Source: Deltaproteobacteria bacterium IMCC39524
Lineage (GTDB): Bacteria > Desulfobacterota > Desulfuromonadia > Desulfuromonadales > BM103
Reading direction: 5' to 3'
DNA length: 64,000 bases
Assembly: GCA_029667085.1 (NCBI GenBank)
Contig: JARUHJ010000001.1
Coordinates: 310,001 to 374,000 of the forward strand
The translations under genes and the position numbers were made by a program. Positions 57,113-64,000 of the stretch are shown here, piece by piece. Under the pieces are notes generated by a model. It saw only the letters and a list, made by a program, of their open reading frames with translations, was not told where the DNA came from and did no database searches. Numbering within the stretch: the stretch's first letter is position 1; the number at the start of each line of letters is the position of its first letter.

Positions 57113-57847
57113 TTAAAGAACTTGACGCAAGAAAGCCTTGGTTCGTTCTTCCTGTGGAGCCGTAAAGAAATGCTCGGGAGTGCCTTCCTCGACCAGCTTC
57201 CCCTGATCCATAAAAAGCACGCGGTCGGCGACTTCGCGAGCAAAGCCCATCTCATGGGTCACCACGACCATGGTCATGCCTTCGCGGGCCAGCTGTTTCA
57301 TAACTTCCAGAACCTCACCAACCATTTCCGGGTCCAGGGCGCTGGTCGGTTCGTCAAAGAGCATGATCTTCGGATCCATGGCCAGGGCACGAGCGATGGC
57401 GACGCGTTGCTGCTGGCCACCGGAGAGGCGAATCGGGTATTCGTGCTCTTTCTCTGAGATGCCGACTTTCTTCAGCAGCATGCGACCCTTTTCCTCTGCT
57501 TCAGCGTCTTTACGCTTACGAACCACCTGTTGGGCGAGGACGATGTTTTGCAGCACTGTCTTGTGCGGGAAGAGGTTAAATTGCTGGAAGACCATGCCGA
57601 CTTCACGACGGACCCGGTTGAGATCAGTTTTTTTTGACGTCAGGTCAACGCCCTCAATCTCGATTTTCCCAGAGGTTGCGCTCTCAAGGCCATTCAGGCA
57701 ACGCAGGTAGGTCGATTTCCCGGAGCCTGAAGGGCCGATGATAACGACAACTTCGCTGGGCTTGATATGAGCGGTAACGCCATCGACAGCGTGTACTGTC
57801 TGACCGCGACCGATAAATGTCTTTTTTAGGTCAACTGTCTTAATCAC
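57113..57847 (-). CDS. Polar amino acid ABC transporter ATP-binding protein (GlnQ-like)
   Basis: A complete ABC ATPase of 244 residues: Walker A GPSGSGKS near 38-45, Q loop [10 protein letters not shown], signature [15 protein letters not shown], Walker [15 protein letters not shown] and H loop [14 protein letters not shown]. It matches GlnQ/HisP-type polar amino acid transporters. The start is a GTG at 57847 that overlaps the permease stop by eight bases, with GGAGG ten bases upstream; this gives the family N terminus V-I-K-T-V-D-L-K-K. Last gene of the three-gene operon (binding protein, permease, ATPase). Confidence 0.93.
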   Translation of the reverse strand: MIKTVDLKKTFIGRGQTVHAVDGVTAHIKPSEVVVIIGPSGSGKSTYLRCLNGLESATSGKIEIEGVDLTSKKTDLNRVRREVGMVFQQFNLFPHKTVLQNIVLAQQVVRKRKDAEAEEKGRMLLKKVGISEKEHEYPIRLSGGQQQRVAIARALAMDPKIMLFDEPTSALDPEMVGEVLEVMKQLAREGMTMVVVTHEMGFAREVADRVLFMDQGKLVEEGTPEHFFTAPQEERTKAFLRQVL

Positions 57848-58799
57848 TGACTGCGAGCCTCCGTTCCACCCAGGCAATCACCTGGGAAAGCACCGACGTC
57901 AGCATCAGGTAAAGGAAAGCGACGACGAACCAGATCTCGAAGGTGGCGAAGGTTGAGGTGATAACCTCCCGGCCGCTCTTGGTGAGATCCGTAATAGCGA
58001 TAATCGAAACCAGGGATGAATCCTTGATCAGACTGATAAACTGGCCGGCCAATGGGGGCAGGGTACGTTTAAAGGCCTGTGGCAGGATGATGTAGATCAT
58101 CGCCTGGGGGACATTCATGCCAAGAGATCGTGCGGCCTCCATCTGACCCTTGGGGATCGACTGAATGCCGGCGCGAATAATCTCTGCAACGTAAGCACCG
58201 GCAAAAATTGCCAGGGCGCTGATGCCGGCAATAATACGGCTGATATCGAGAACGGTGCCGAGAAAGAAATAGAAGATGAAAATCTGTACCAACAGGGGGG
58301 TGCCACGAATCAACTCAATATAGGTAACGGAAAGACTGCGTAAGGTCGGGTTATTTGAAACCCTGCACAGCCCTGTTACCAGGCCTATGATCATGCCGAA
58401 GATGCTAGCGACAGCAGAAATCCAAAGCGTGACCCATAAACCTTTCAGTAGTGGCCCGGCCCGCCATTCGAAAACAGCGCCAAGGTAATCACCTTCAAAG
58501 AGGTCTTCTCCTTCGCTGACTTCAACGGCATGACTATCGACTTCAAAAGTCTTCTCTTCACCGTTCTCGCTCACCACTCTGATCTGTGTTTGGTCACCAA
58601 GGTTTGATACCGAGGCAACAACACCGTCAAAGGGCGTCGGGATCAGTGTCTCATTGTTGTAAATGAAGTACTGGGGAACACGATTCCAACGCCAGGTGTA
58701 GTCAATCTTTTTGGTGGCAATCCACAGCCCCGCACACAACATGAAGAGGATGAAGAGGGTCAGAAAGTGCCAGGGGATATTTTTAGTAATTATCTTCAA
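57840..58799 (-). CDS. Polar amino acid ABC transporter permease
   Basis: 319 residues. The C-terminal 215 form a standard HisM/GlnP-type permease with five helices and the EAA loop ([20 protein letters not shown]). The N-terminal 110 residues are an extra part: one helix (residues 10-27) then a periplasmic beta-rich domain ([20 protein letters not shown]) before the permease core. Such extended permeases occur in some deltaproteobacteria and epsilonproteobacteria; the extra domain may contact the binding protein. Second gene of the operon, 80 bases after the binding protein gene with a hairpin between. Confidence 0.9.
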   Translation of the reverse strand: MKIITKNIPWHFLTLFILFMLCAGLWIATKKIDYTWRWNRVPQYFIYNNETLIPTPFDGVVASVSNLGDQTQIRVVSENGEEKTFEVDSHAVEVSEGEDLFEGDYLGAVFEWRAGPLLKGLWVTLWISAVASIFGMIIGLVTGLCRVSNNPTLRSLSVTYIELIRGTPLLVQIFIFYFFLGTVLDISRIIAGISALAIFAGAYVAEIIRAGIQSIPKGQMEAARSLGMNVPQAMIYIILPQAFKRTLPPLAGQFISLIKDSSLVSIIAITDLTKSGREVITSTFATFEIWFVVAFLYLMLTSVLSQVIAWVERRLAVSD

Positions 58800-58829
58800 A
58801 ATGTGTATTCCCGCGGTTCAGAAAGAAAG

Positions 58830-58865
58830 ATGGCGGGGTCGCTTCATAAGGAGCAACCCCGCCAT
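58830..58865 (-). promoter_or_regulatory. Intergenic hairpin between binding protein and permease genes
   Basis: ATGGCGGGGT (58830-58839) / ACCCCGCCAT (58856-58865) is a perfect ten-base stem with an inner GCTTC...GGAGC pairing. On the minus strand TCTTTCTTTC follows, so it is a weak or partial terminator or a 3' stabiliser that would keep the binding protein more abundant than the permease. Confidence 0.7.
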
Positions 58866-58879
58866 ACTTTTATGCTCTA

Positions 58880-59680
58880 TTACTGGAGCTCTTTAAGCCA
58901 TGCATCACTCAAGAACCACTTTTTGTAAATCTTGTCGTAGGTGCCGTCGTTCTTTGCCTGGACCAGGAAGTTGTCCAGCCAGTTGATGAAGTCGGCGTTG
59001 CCTTTATTAACGGCCCATGCCAGAGGCTCATAGGTGAAAGGCTCGTCGAGCAGTTCCAGTTTGCCCTGACCTTTTTCAGCAAACGCAATGGCGTTGAAAG
59101 GCAAGTCGTAGACGAATGCGTCAATTTTGCCGTTAAGCAGATCCATAACGCCTTCCTGCTCGGTCTCAAAAGAGATGTACTCGCAGTTTGGAATCATGCG
59201 CTTGGTGGCTTGCTCACCGGTTGTACCGAGCTTGGAAGCAACCTTGTACTTCTTGTTGTTCAGGTCTTTGTAGGATTTGACTTCGCCTGCCAATTTCTTG
59301 TCGATCAGGATGCTCTGGCCAATAACGATATAGGGCTTGGCAAAGCTGATCTTCATGTTGCGTTCCTGCGTCAGGGTCATGCCGCTCATGATTATGTCAA
59401 ACTTCTTGGTGATCAGGGCAGGGATGATGCCGTCCCATGCAGTGCTGACCAGCTCAAGCTTAACGCCCATGGCTTTTGCGATACGCTTCGCCATATCGAC
59501 GTCGAACCCGATGATCTCACCTTTTTTGTTGGTCATTTCAAAAGGCATATAGCCAGGCTCCATGCCGACACGCAGGGTGCCGCGTTCAAGGATGTCGTCG
59601 AGTGTGTCCGCAGCAGCGACACCGGGCAGGACTACACAAAGAGCCAGCAGGCAGGCAATCAGTAGTTTGACTTGTTTCAT
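58880..59680 (-). CDS. Periplasmic amino-acid-binding protein (SBP family 3)
   Basis: A signal peptide (residues 1-23, MKQVKLLIACLLALCVVLPG, cleaved near VAAAD) is followed by a solute-binding fold of family 3: GTLRVGMEPGYMPFEMTNKK, GFDVDMAKRIAKAMGVKLEL, FDIIMSGMTLTQERN and the KVASKLGTTGEQA hinge. The residues match the HisJ/GlnH amino-acid-binding pattern (polar). AAGGAGG lies before ATG 59680. First gene of the ABC operon, so the ligand is a polar amino acid that the sequence alone does not name. Confidence 0.93.
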   Translation of the reverse strand: MKQVKLLIACLLALCVVLPGVAAADTLDDILERGTLRVGMEPGYMPFEMTNKKGEIIGFDVDMAKRIAKAMGVKLELVSTAWDGIIPALITKKFDIIMSGMTLTQERNMKISFAKPYIVIGQSILIDKKLAGEVKSYKDLNNKKYKVASKLGTTGEQATKRMIPNCEYISFETEQEGVMDLLNGKIDAFVYDLPFNAIAFAEKGQGKLELLDEPFTYEPLAWAVNKGNADFINWLDNFLVQAKNDGTYDKIYKKWFLSDAWLKELQ

Positions 59681-59743
59681 GTTTGTTCCTCCTTGATAGA
59701 AAATGTAGGGATAGCTAAGCCGAACCGTTCGGCAAAAAAACAT

Positions 59744-59899
59744 TTAGTAAGATTTTCCTTCATCGAGAAGTTCGGAAATTGACATTTGGACGTTGCACTG
59801 GGGACAGCGAGGCAGATCTTCAATCGGGAGATAAACAATCTCGGTGTAGCGACATCTCGGGCAAATAACTTCAATTGGCTCTTTTTTGCCACGATTCAT
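59744..59899 (-). CDS. Small zinc-ribbon protein, 51 aa
   Basis: Two CxxC knuckles (CPRC at 13-16 and CPQC at 32-35) 15 residues apart form a short zinc ribbon: EVICPRCRYTEIVYLPIEDL followed by PRCPQCNVQM and ISELLDEGKSY. I recall near-identical short proteins (ELLDEGKSY tail) in Geobacter-type genomes. ATG 59899 has only a weak AGAGA upstream. It lies upstream of the ABC operon on the same strand with 63 bases between and may be cotranscribed. Function unknown. Confidence 0.7.
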   Translation of the reverse strand: MNRGKKEPIEVICPRCRYTEIVYLPIEDLPRCPQCNVQMSISELLDEGKSY

Positions 59900-60003
59900 A
59901 ATAAAGTTCTCTCAAGATTGTAGAGAAAATAATTGATATAACAGAACTCTGCTTATACCATAGCGCCTTCGCCTGAAACAAGACTCTAACAGTTTTACAC
60001 CGG

Positions 60004-60921
60004 ATGTGTATGGATTTAAAGAACAAACGGCAGTTTCACGCTGAATTTATGCTGGCGACCGTGACCCTCTTCTGGGGCGCGACTTTCCCCATCGTCAAAG
60101 ACGCTATCGTCGAAATGCCGGTTATGGCCTTCCTCTGGGTGCGATTTGCCATGGCTGCCATACTTCTGTTCTTTATTGCCGGACGAGCCAGACTGGCAAC
60201 TCTCGACCGCCGTGGCTGGCGACTTGGTGTCCTGCTCGGGACTTTGCTCTTTTCTTCTTATCTCTTTCAGACTTTTGGCCTGGAACGTACGTCTTCTGCC
60301 AATGCAGGCTTTCTCACTGGGTTGGGCGTGGTGTGGGTTCCTTTGATGGCGGGGCCTATACTAAAAAAGCCCGCGGCTTTTGGTTCTAAAATTGGTGTCG
60401 TGCTGGCCTTGACTGGTCTTTTTCTGCTGACCTGGCACACTCCCTGGACAATCAACTACGGGGATCTTCTGGTTGTGGTCTGTTCCTTTTTTGTCGCGCT
60501 GCACATTATTGGCCTCGATGCCTTTACCAAGGGTTACGACGCGCGAGCCCTGACCTTCGTGCAAATCCTGACCATGGCCATCCTCGGTTGTATCGGCAGT
60601 CTTGCCTTTGAACCGACCTCCTGGCCACAGGAGTGGACCAGCTCACTGATTTTCGCCTTTGCCATTACTGCCGTTTTTGCGACAGCCTACGCATTCTGGG
60701 CGATGACGACCTTTCAGAACCGCACGACACCGACCCGTGCGGCGCTTATCTACACCCTTGAACCTGTCTTTGCAGCGATCTTCTCGGTCTGGTTGGCCGG
60801 TGACCGCCTGACGGCGATTGGCTGGTTCGGTGGCGCGATGATAGTCTTTGGCATGATCGTCGCGGAAGTCTGGCCTCTTATGGCTCAGAAGAAGGAAGCT
60901 CTTAGTCACAGTTCGGGGTAA
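60004..60921 (+). CDS. EamA/DMT superfamily transporter, 305 aa
   Basis: Ten hydrophobic helices in two EamA repeats. LATVTLFWGATFPIVKDAIV near residue 18 is the first helix with the family W-G-x-x-F pattern, and TPTRAALIYTLEPVFAAIFS near 245 is the signature of the second repeat. It is an inner-membrane exporter for a small metabolite; substrate unknown. It is only distantly similar to the EamA protein at 16136. Start may be ATG 60004 or 60010. Monocistronic. Confidence 0.9.
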   Translation: MCMDLKNKRQFHAEFMLATVTLFWGATFPIVKDAIVEMPVMAFLWVRFAMAAILLFFIAGRARLATLDRRGWRLGVLLGTLLFSSYLFQTFGLERTSSANAGFLTGLGVVWVPLMAGPILKKPAAFGSKIGVVLALTGLFLLTWHTPWTINYGDLLVVVCSFFVALHIIGLDAFTKGYDARALTFVQILTMAILGCIGSLAFEPTSWPQEWTSSLIFAFAITAVFATAYAFWAMTTFQNRTTPTRAALIYTLEPVFAAIFSVWLAGDRLTAIGWFGGAMIVFGMIVAEVWPLMAQKKEALSHSSG

Positions 60922-61028
60922 GTGCCTGTCGTTGGGGTTCTAGAGCTTGCCGTCTGAAAAAGCCTGCCTTTAATAGTGAGGCTTTTCTGTTATATTGCAA
61001 CTTTCCACTTATTGATCATGGAGGTTTT

Positions 61029-61418
61029 ATGTCAGGGAAAATCGGTTACAAAGACCTGGTTGCAGAGGCCGAACAACATATAGAGACGATCACGGTCGAG
61101 GCCGCTCTTGCTTCTTTTGACTCGCCAGATGTGGTCTTCGTTGATTTGCGTGATGTCAGAGAGTTGAAGAGAGAAGGGAAAATCCCCGGGGCCTTCCACT
61201 GTCCTCGTGGCCTGCTTGAATTCTGGATCGACGCAGAAAGTCCTTATTACAACAAGATCTTTGGGGAAGATAAGCGCTTTATCTTTTATTGTAACCTCGG
61301 CTGGCGCTCTGCGCTGGCGGCTGATGTTGCTCAAAAGCTTGGGTTGAAAAGTGTCTGCCATATTGATGGTGGTTTCGAGGCCTGGAAGAGTGCCGGTGGG
61401 GCCGTTGAAGAGAAATAA
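61029..61418 (+). CDS. Rhodanese-like protein, 129 aa
   Basis: A single rhodanese domain: DVVFVDLRDVRELKREGKIP near residue 34-53, GAFHCPRGLLEFWID, then the active-site loop FYCNLGWRSALAA with the catalytic Cys at about residue 88, and HIDGGFEAWK near the end. The loop C-N-L-G-W-R is one of the six-residue sulfurtransferase loops, so it may carry a persulfide. No signal peptide, cytoplasmic. It is followed 36 bases later by a flavoprotein gene in the same direction, and the two may share a transcript. Confidence 0.9.
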   Translation: MSGKIGYKDLVAEAEQHIETITVEAALASFDSPDVVFVDLRDVRELKREGKIPGAFHCPRGLLEFWIDAESPYYNKIFGEDKRFIFYCNLGWRSALAADVAQKLGLKSVCHIDGGFEAWKSAGGAVEEK

Positions 61419-61454
61419 AACAGCTTCTGAATTAACCTTATTATGGAGGAAGAT

Positions 61455-62054
61455 ATGTATGCGATCGCAGTAAATGGCAGCCCGCGTTCAGGTGGTAATA
61501 CGGAACTACTGCTTAAAGAGGTTCTTGGTGAGCTTGATACAGCCGGTTGGGACACGGAGTTGGTTAAGGTTGGCGGGACTGCGATTCGTGGTTGCATTGC
61601 CTGCCAGCAGTGTTTTAAGAACAAAGACAATTTATGTGCGGTCAATTCGGACAACTTTAACGACATCTTTACGAAAATGCTGCGGGCCGATGCCATGATT
61701 CTCGGCTCTCCGACTTATTTTGCTGCCGTCTCCGCGGATTTAAAAGCCCTGATCGAAAGAGCTGGTTATGTTGCCTATGCCAATGATCAGGCTTTTGCCG
61801 GCAAGCTTGGGGCGGCCGTTGTTGCTGTCAGGAGAGGTGGCGCGACTCATGCCTACGACACCATTAATCACATGTTCCAAATGTCCAGAATGATACTCCC
61901 CGGCTCAACCTACTGGAATATGGGCTTTGGCCTGGAAAAAGGGGACGTCCTTGAAGATGAAGAGGGTTTAGCCAACATGCGTCATCTTGGTAAAAGTATC
62001 GATTGGTTGGGTCGTAACATTAAGGCCTCTCATGACAGTTATCCAAAATTCTGA
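61455..62054 (+). CDS. Flavodoxin-like reductase, iron-sulfur-flavoprotein type
   Basis: An NADPH-dependent FMN reductase/flavodoxin fold of 199 residues: VNGSPRSGGNTELLLKEVLG at the start (FMN phosphate loop) and GSPTYFAAVSADLKALIERA near 80 (FMN ring contact). Between them lies CIACQQCFKNKDNLC, with spacing C-x2-C-x2-C-x7-C, the compact motif that holds a [4Fe-4S] cluster in iron-sulfur flavoproteins of anaerobes. It should pass electrons between a two-electron donor and a one-electron acceptor. GGAGG lies five bases before ATG 61455. Partner unknown; a rhodanese gene is just upstream. Confidence 0.87.
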   Translation: MYAIAVNGSPRSGGNTELLLKEVLGELDTAGWDTELVKVGGTAIRGCIACQQCFKNKDNLCAVNSDNFNDIFTKMLRADAMILGSPTYFAAVSADLKALIERAGYVAYANDQAFAGKLGAAVVAVRRGGATHAYDTINHMFQMSRMILPGSTYWNMGFGLEKGDVLEDEEGLANMRHLGKSIDWLGRNIKASHDSYPKF

Positions 62055-62090
62055 TTTTTTGCAGCTAAGCGCTGAAAGAGAAAAGACAAT

Positions 62091-62432
62091 ATGAGTGAAT
62101 TGCCAAAATGTCCTGAATGTGGGTCAGAGTATACTTACGAAGACAGGGAGATGTTTGTTTGCCCTGAGTGTGCTCACGAATGGAGTATGATTGCCGGTGA
62201 AGAGAGTGCTGATGCCGCCAGGGTTATTAAGGATGCGAACGGTAATATCCTGCAGGATGGTGATACCGTAACCGTGATCAAGGATCTCAAGGTCAAGGGC
62301 TCTTCGCTGGTTGTTAAGGTCGGGGCGAAAGCCAAGAATATCCGCTTGGTCGATGGCGATCACGACATCGATTGTAAAATCGATGGTATCGGCGCTATGA
62401 AATTGAAGTCGGAGTTTGTTAAAAAAGCCTGA
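62091..62432 (+). CDS. yjdM: Zinc ribbon protein YjdM (PhnA family)
   Basis: 113 residues with an N-terminal zinc ribbon (CPEC at 7-10, CPEC near 24-27) and the family C-terminal domain [20 protein letters not shown] followed by [20 protein letters not shown]. YjdM (formerly PhnA, alkylphosphonate utilisation) is a widespread small protein whose real role is unsettled; the phosphonate link is historical. It starts 36 bases after the flavoprotein gene, same strand. Cytoplasmic. Confidence 0.93.
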   Translation: MSELPKCPECGSEYTYEDREMFVCPECAHEWSMIAGEESADAARVIKDANGNILQDGDTVTVIKDLKVKGSSLVVKVGAKAKNIRLVDGDHDIDCKIDGIGAMKLKSEFVKKA

Positions 62433-62628
62433 AGCCCGGCAGCCTGTCGGACAATCAATAAGCTGGCTGCAAATTCATCTGTTTGGTCCCTATCTCAGTT
62501 CCTTTTCGACCCATAGCTACGGCTATTACTCAATCTATAAAGCTTGGCAGGGGGTAGGACTGCAACCTAAGGAGTACAAGCGGGAGTCTGGGGCTCAAAT
62601 CTGCCTATGAAAAAAGCGAACATTCTTC

Positions 62629-63516
62629 TCAAAAGTGATAATTCAGAGTCACAGACAGATCGTTACGTAATTTGCGAGAGAGGGAAAGGTTCCATTTTTG
62701 TGCAGCATTTGCAGCACCGTAGATGTTGCCGACATAAAAGGGCACGCCAATGCCACCTACGATTCCGGCCAGAGCGTAGTTTTTATTATCAATTGCGGCA
62801 ATAGTGGCAGCTATAAATAAACCATTTACCGCGAAAGCCATCAGGCCGTCTTTGTAATGATTCGCGTAGACTTGGCCACTGCCCGGGATGATGGCAGACA
62901 TCGTCCCGGCCAGCCCCGGGGATTTCTTGGGCTGTGCTTCGTACGCATCGATCAGGCTGAATAGCTCCTGGGTTACAGGCACGCTGACTTTCTCTGGATA
63001 GGTGACCTGGAAATCGTTCAGCTCAGACCGTACTTTGGCAATGTCATCATGTTCTGCAGCGTTCAGGACGATGCCTAAATGAGCATTGGCTGCGTCCGGA
63101 TGGCTTGCATTAAACATCCGGGAACGTTCATAAGCCAGGGTCGCGGCGTCATGCCTGCCGAGTTTCTCGTAACTCAATCCCTCATGCAAAGCTGCGCTGC
63201 TGAAATAGCTTGCTGCGTAGGTTTGTCGAACCTTGGCAAAGCTTTTTACCGCCGACTCGTAATCTTTGCCATTGTAATAGGCTAAACCAATCTGGTAGAG
63301 GGCTCCAGGCAGATGCTCCGAATCCGGGAAGAGGAAGATCAGCTTTTTGTATTCGGTGATTGCGCGGTAGTAATCCTCTTCTGCCATGAAGGCCTGTCCC
63401 AGGGCCATCTGGATATCATCAGTCAGCACAATGCTCTGTGCTGCACTCGAAGTGGTGGGGTGGCAGACCAGAAGAAACCCGAAGAGGACGATTATGGGTG
63501 CAGTCAATTTGCTCAT
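62629..63516 (-). CDS. Exported TPR protein with C-terminal membrane domain
   Basis: A signal peptide (residues 1-26) precedes three to four TPR units (MALGQAFMAEEDYYRAITEY, LYQIGLAYYNGKDYESAVKS, HEGLSYEKLGRHDAATLAYE) to about residue 190. A C-terminal region follows with GTMSAIIPGSGQVYANHYKD and two hydrophobic segments, similar to DUF5683-type membrane domains that begin with the same P-G-x-G-Q motif. It is likely anchored in a membrane with the TPRs in the periplasm. Its start overlaps the stop of the upstream YidD-like gene by four bases. Role unknown; the pairing suggests envelope assembly. Confidence 0.75.
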   Translation of the reverse strand: MSKLTAPIIVLFGFLLVCHPTTSSAAQSIVLTDDIQMALGQAFMAEEDYYRAITEYKKLIFLFPDSEHLPGALYQIGLAYYNGKDYESAVKSFAKVRQTYAASYFSSAALHEGLSYEKLGRHDAATLAYERSRMFNASHPDAANAHLGIVLNAAEHDDIAKVRSELNDFQVTYPEKVSVPVTQELFSLIDAYEAQPKKSPGLAGTMSAIIPGSGQVYANHYKDGLMAFAVNGLFIAATIAAIDNKNYALAGIVGGIGVPFYVGNIYGAANAAQKWNLSLSRKLRNDLSVTLNYHF

Positions 63517-63974
63517 AATGTGCCCAGCAGGTTTTTGGCGACGGGGTCATACAGGGCCCCATTCGGGAGCCGAACGTAATCCGTGCCCGGTTCAGTCCAG
63601 TGGTTACAACGCATCAGACGATCGGCCGTCATGACGATACCGAGGAAAGGGCCTTGGTCATCCACTGCCTCATAACCGAATTGTGAACATGTTGGTGAGA
63701 AGCTGCAGCGAGGCCCATCAATAGGTGAAATCCATTTCTGGAAAAAATGCACGCTGCCCAGTAGTGCCGATCGTAGCGTTGATGCTTCTGTTACGGCAAC
63801 AGAGGCCGGAGATGACGAGACCAGATCACTCTTTGGTGCCTTCATGCCATTGGTTTCCAAACCTTGTGCCGGGTTGGTCATGCTCAGAAAGATCCAGGCA
63901 AAAAGAAACCCCACACAAAAACTGGCCGGGTTTCGTTTGTGCGTGGTGTCTGAAGTTTTATTCAAACCAGGCAT
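63513..63974 (-). CDS. yidD: YidD-domain protein with an N-terminal signal/anchor, 153 aa
   Basis: Residues 72-140 form the YidD domain: FFQKWISPIDGPRCSFSPTC, SQFGYEAVDDQGPFLGIVMT and RLMRCNHW, with its three conserved cysteines. YidD normally is a cytoplasmic, membrane-associated factor of 70-90 residues that helps YidC-dependent insertion. This one carries about 70 extra N-terminal residues with a hydrophobic stretch (FCVGFLFAWIFLSM) and a Ser/Ala-rich linker, so it may be exported or anchored. The start at 63974 has no clear ribosome site. It overlaps the downstream TPR gene by four bases. Confidence 0.82.
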   Translation of the reverse strand: MPGLNKTSDTTHKRNPASFCVGFLFAWIFLSMTNPAQGLETNGMKAPKSDLVSSSPASVAVTEASTLRSALLGSVHFFQKWISPIDGPRCSFSPTCSQFGYEAVDDQGPFLGIVMTADRLMRCNHWTEPGTDYVRLPNGALYDPVAKNLLGTL

Positions 63975-64000
63975 GACGCAATTCTGTAAGACTGTTAGCA

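Noticed and set aside
16136-60921. The two EamA transporters as a duplicated island
   Set aside because: The two proteins are only distantly similar and sit in unrelated operons 44 kb apart; EamA proteins are numerous in most genomes.

Overview
The window looks like chromosome from a mesophilic, probably anaerobic deltaproteobacterium of the Desulfuromonadales/Geobacterales group. The pointers are a GSU3473-family small protein, a three-haem exported cytochrome, an iron-sulfur-flavoprotein-like reductase, an aspartase/Dcu pair for C4-dicarboxylate metabolism and a selenoprotein. This placement is inference from family distribution; there is no rRNA gene or other decisive marker here. Nearly every gene is a chromosomal housekeeping or accessory gene on short operons. 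I see no phage, integrase, transposase, CRISPR array or complete tRNA.

Layout. 0-6 kb: small proteins (zinc ribbon, GSU3473 family, membrane peptide), a methyltransferase-like membrane protein, an orphan FRG-domain protein, a cytochrome, an RRM RNA-binding protein, a YkgJ-like cysteine-cluster protein and YaeQ, all among dense dispersed repeats. 6-11 kb: ABC-F ATPase and HrpB helicase. 11-19.6 kb, plus strand: Old Yellow Enzyme, two DnaQ-like exonucleases, DUF4019, DUF1460, an EamA exporter, then an archaeal-type ornithine cyclodeaminase followed by arginase (arginine to ornithine to proline). 19.6-27 kb: hemolysin III, DUF808, thioesterase, response regulator, a divergent LysR/MFS pair, a DCC protein, and an operon hiding a SelW-like selenoprotein whose Sec codon (UGA, 25885-25887) breaks the reading frame.

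27.3-37.5 kb, minus strand: a six-gene cluster of transglutaminase-like, alpha-E, circularly permuted ATP-grasp and DUF2126 amidoligase proteins. This is a predicted but experimentally uncharacterised peptide-ligation/tagging system, here with a duplicated module (one copy fused, one split). 38.3-41.5 kb: an aspartase carrying an N-terminal cyclic-nucleotide-binding-like domain, and a Dcu transporter. 42-52 kb: small secreted or membrane proteins, an ArgP-like regulator, MarC, PEP synthase, a CNNM/CBS protein and a nitroreductase. 52.7-59.9 kb: a hybrid histidine kinase, AzlCD, a polar amino acid ABC transporter and a small zinc ribbon. 60-64 kb: EamA, rhodanese, flavoprotein, YjdM, and a TPR protein coupled to an exported YidD-like protein.

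Non-coding structure is unusually rich. It includes a dispersed family of about 110 bp (hairpin ATGGCCACC...GGTGGCCAT plus a conserved tail) with about nine full or partial copies, a 142 bp repeat in two copies 20 kb apart, three heptamer tandem arrays, several strong terminators and several perfect operator-like palindromes.
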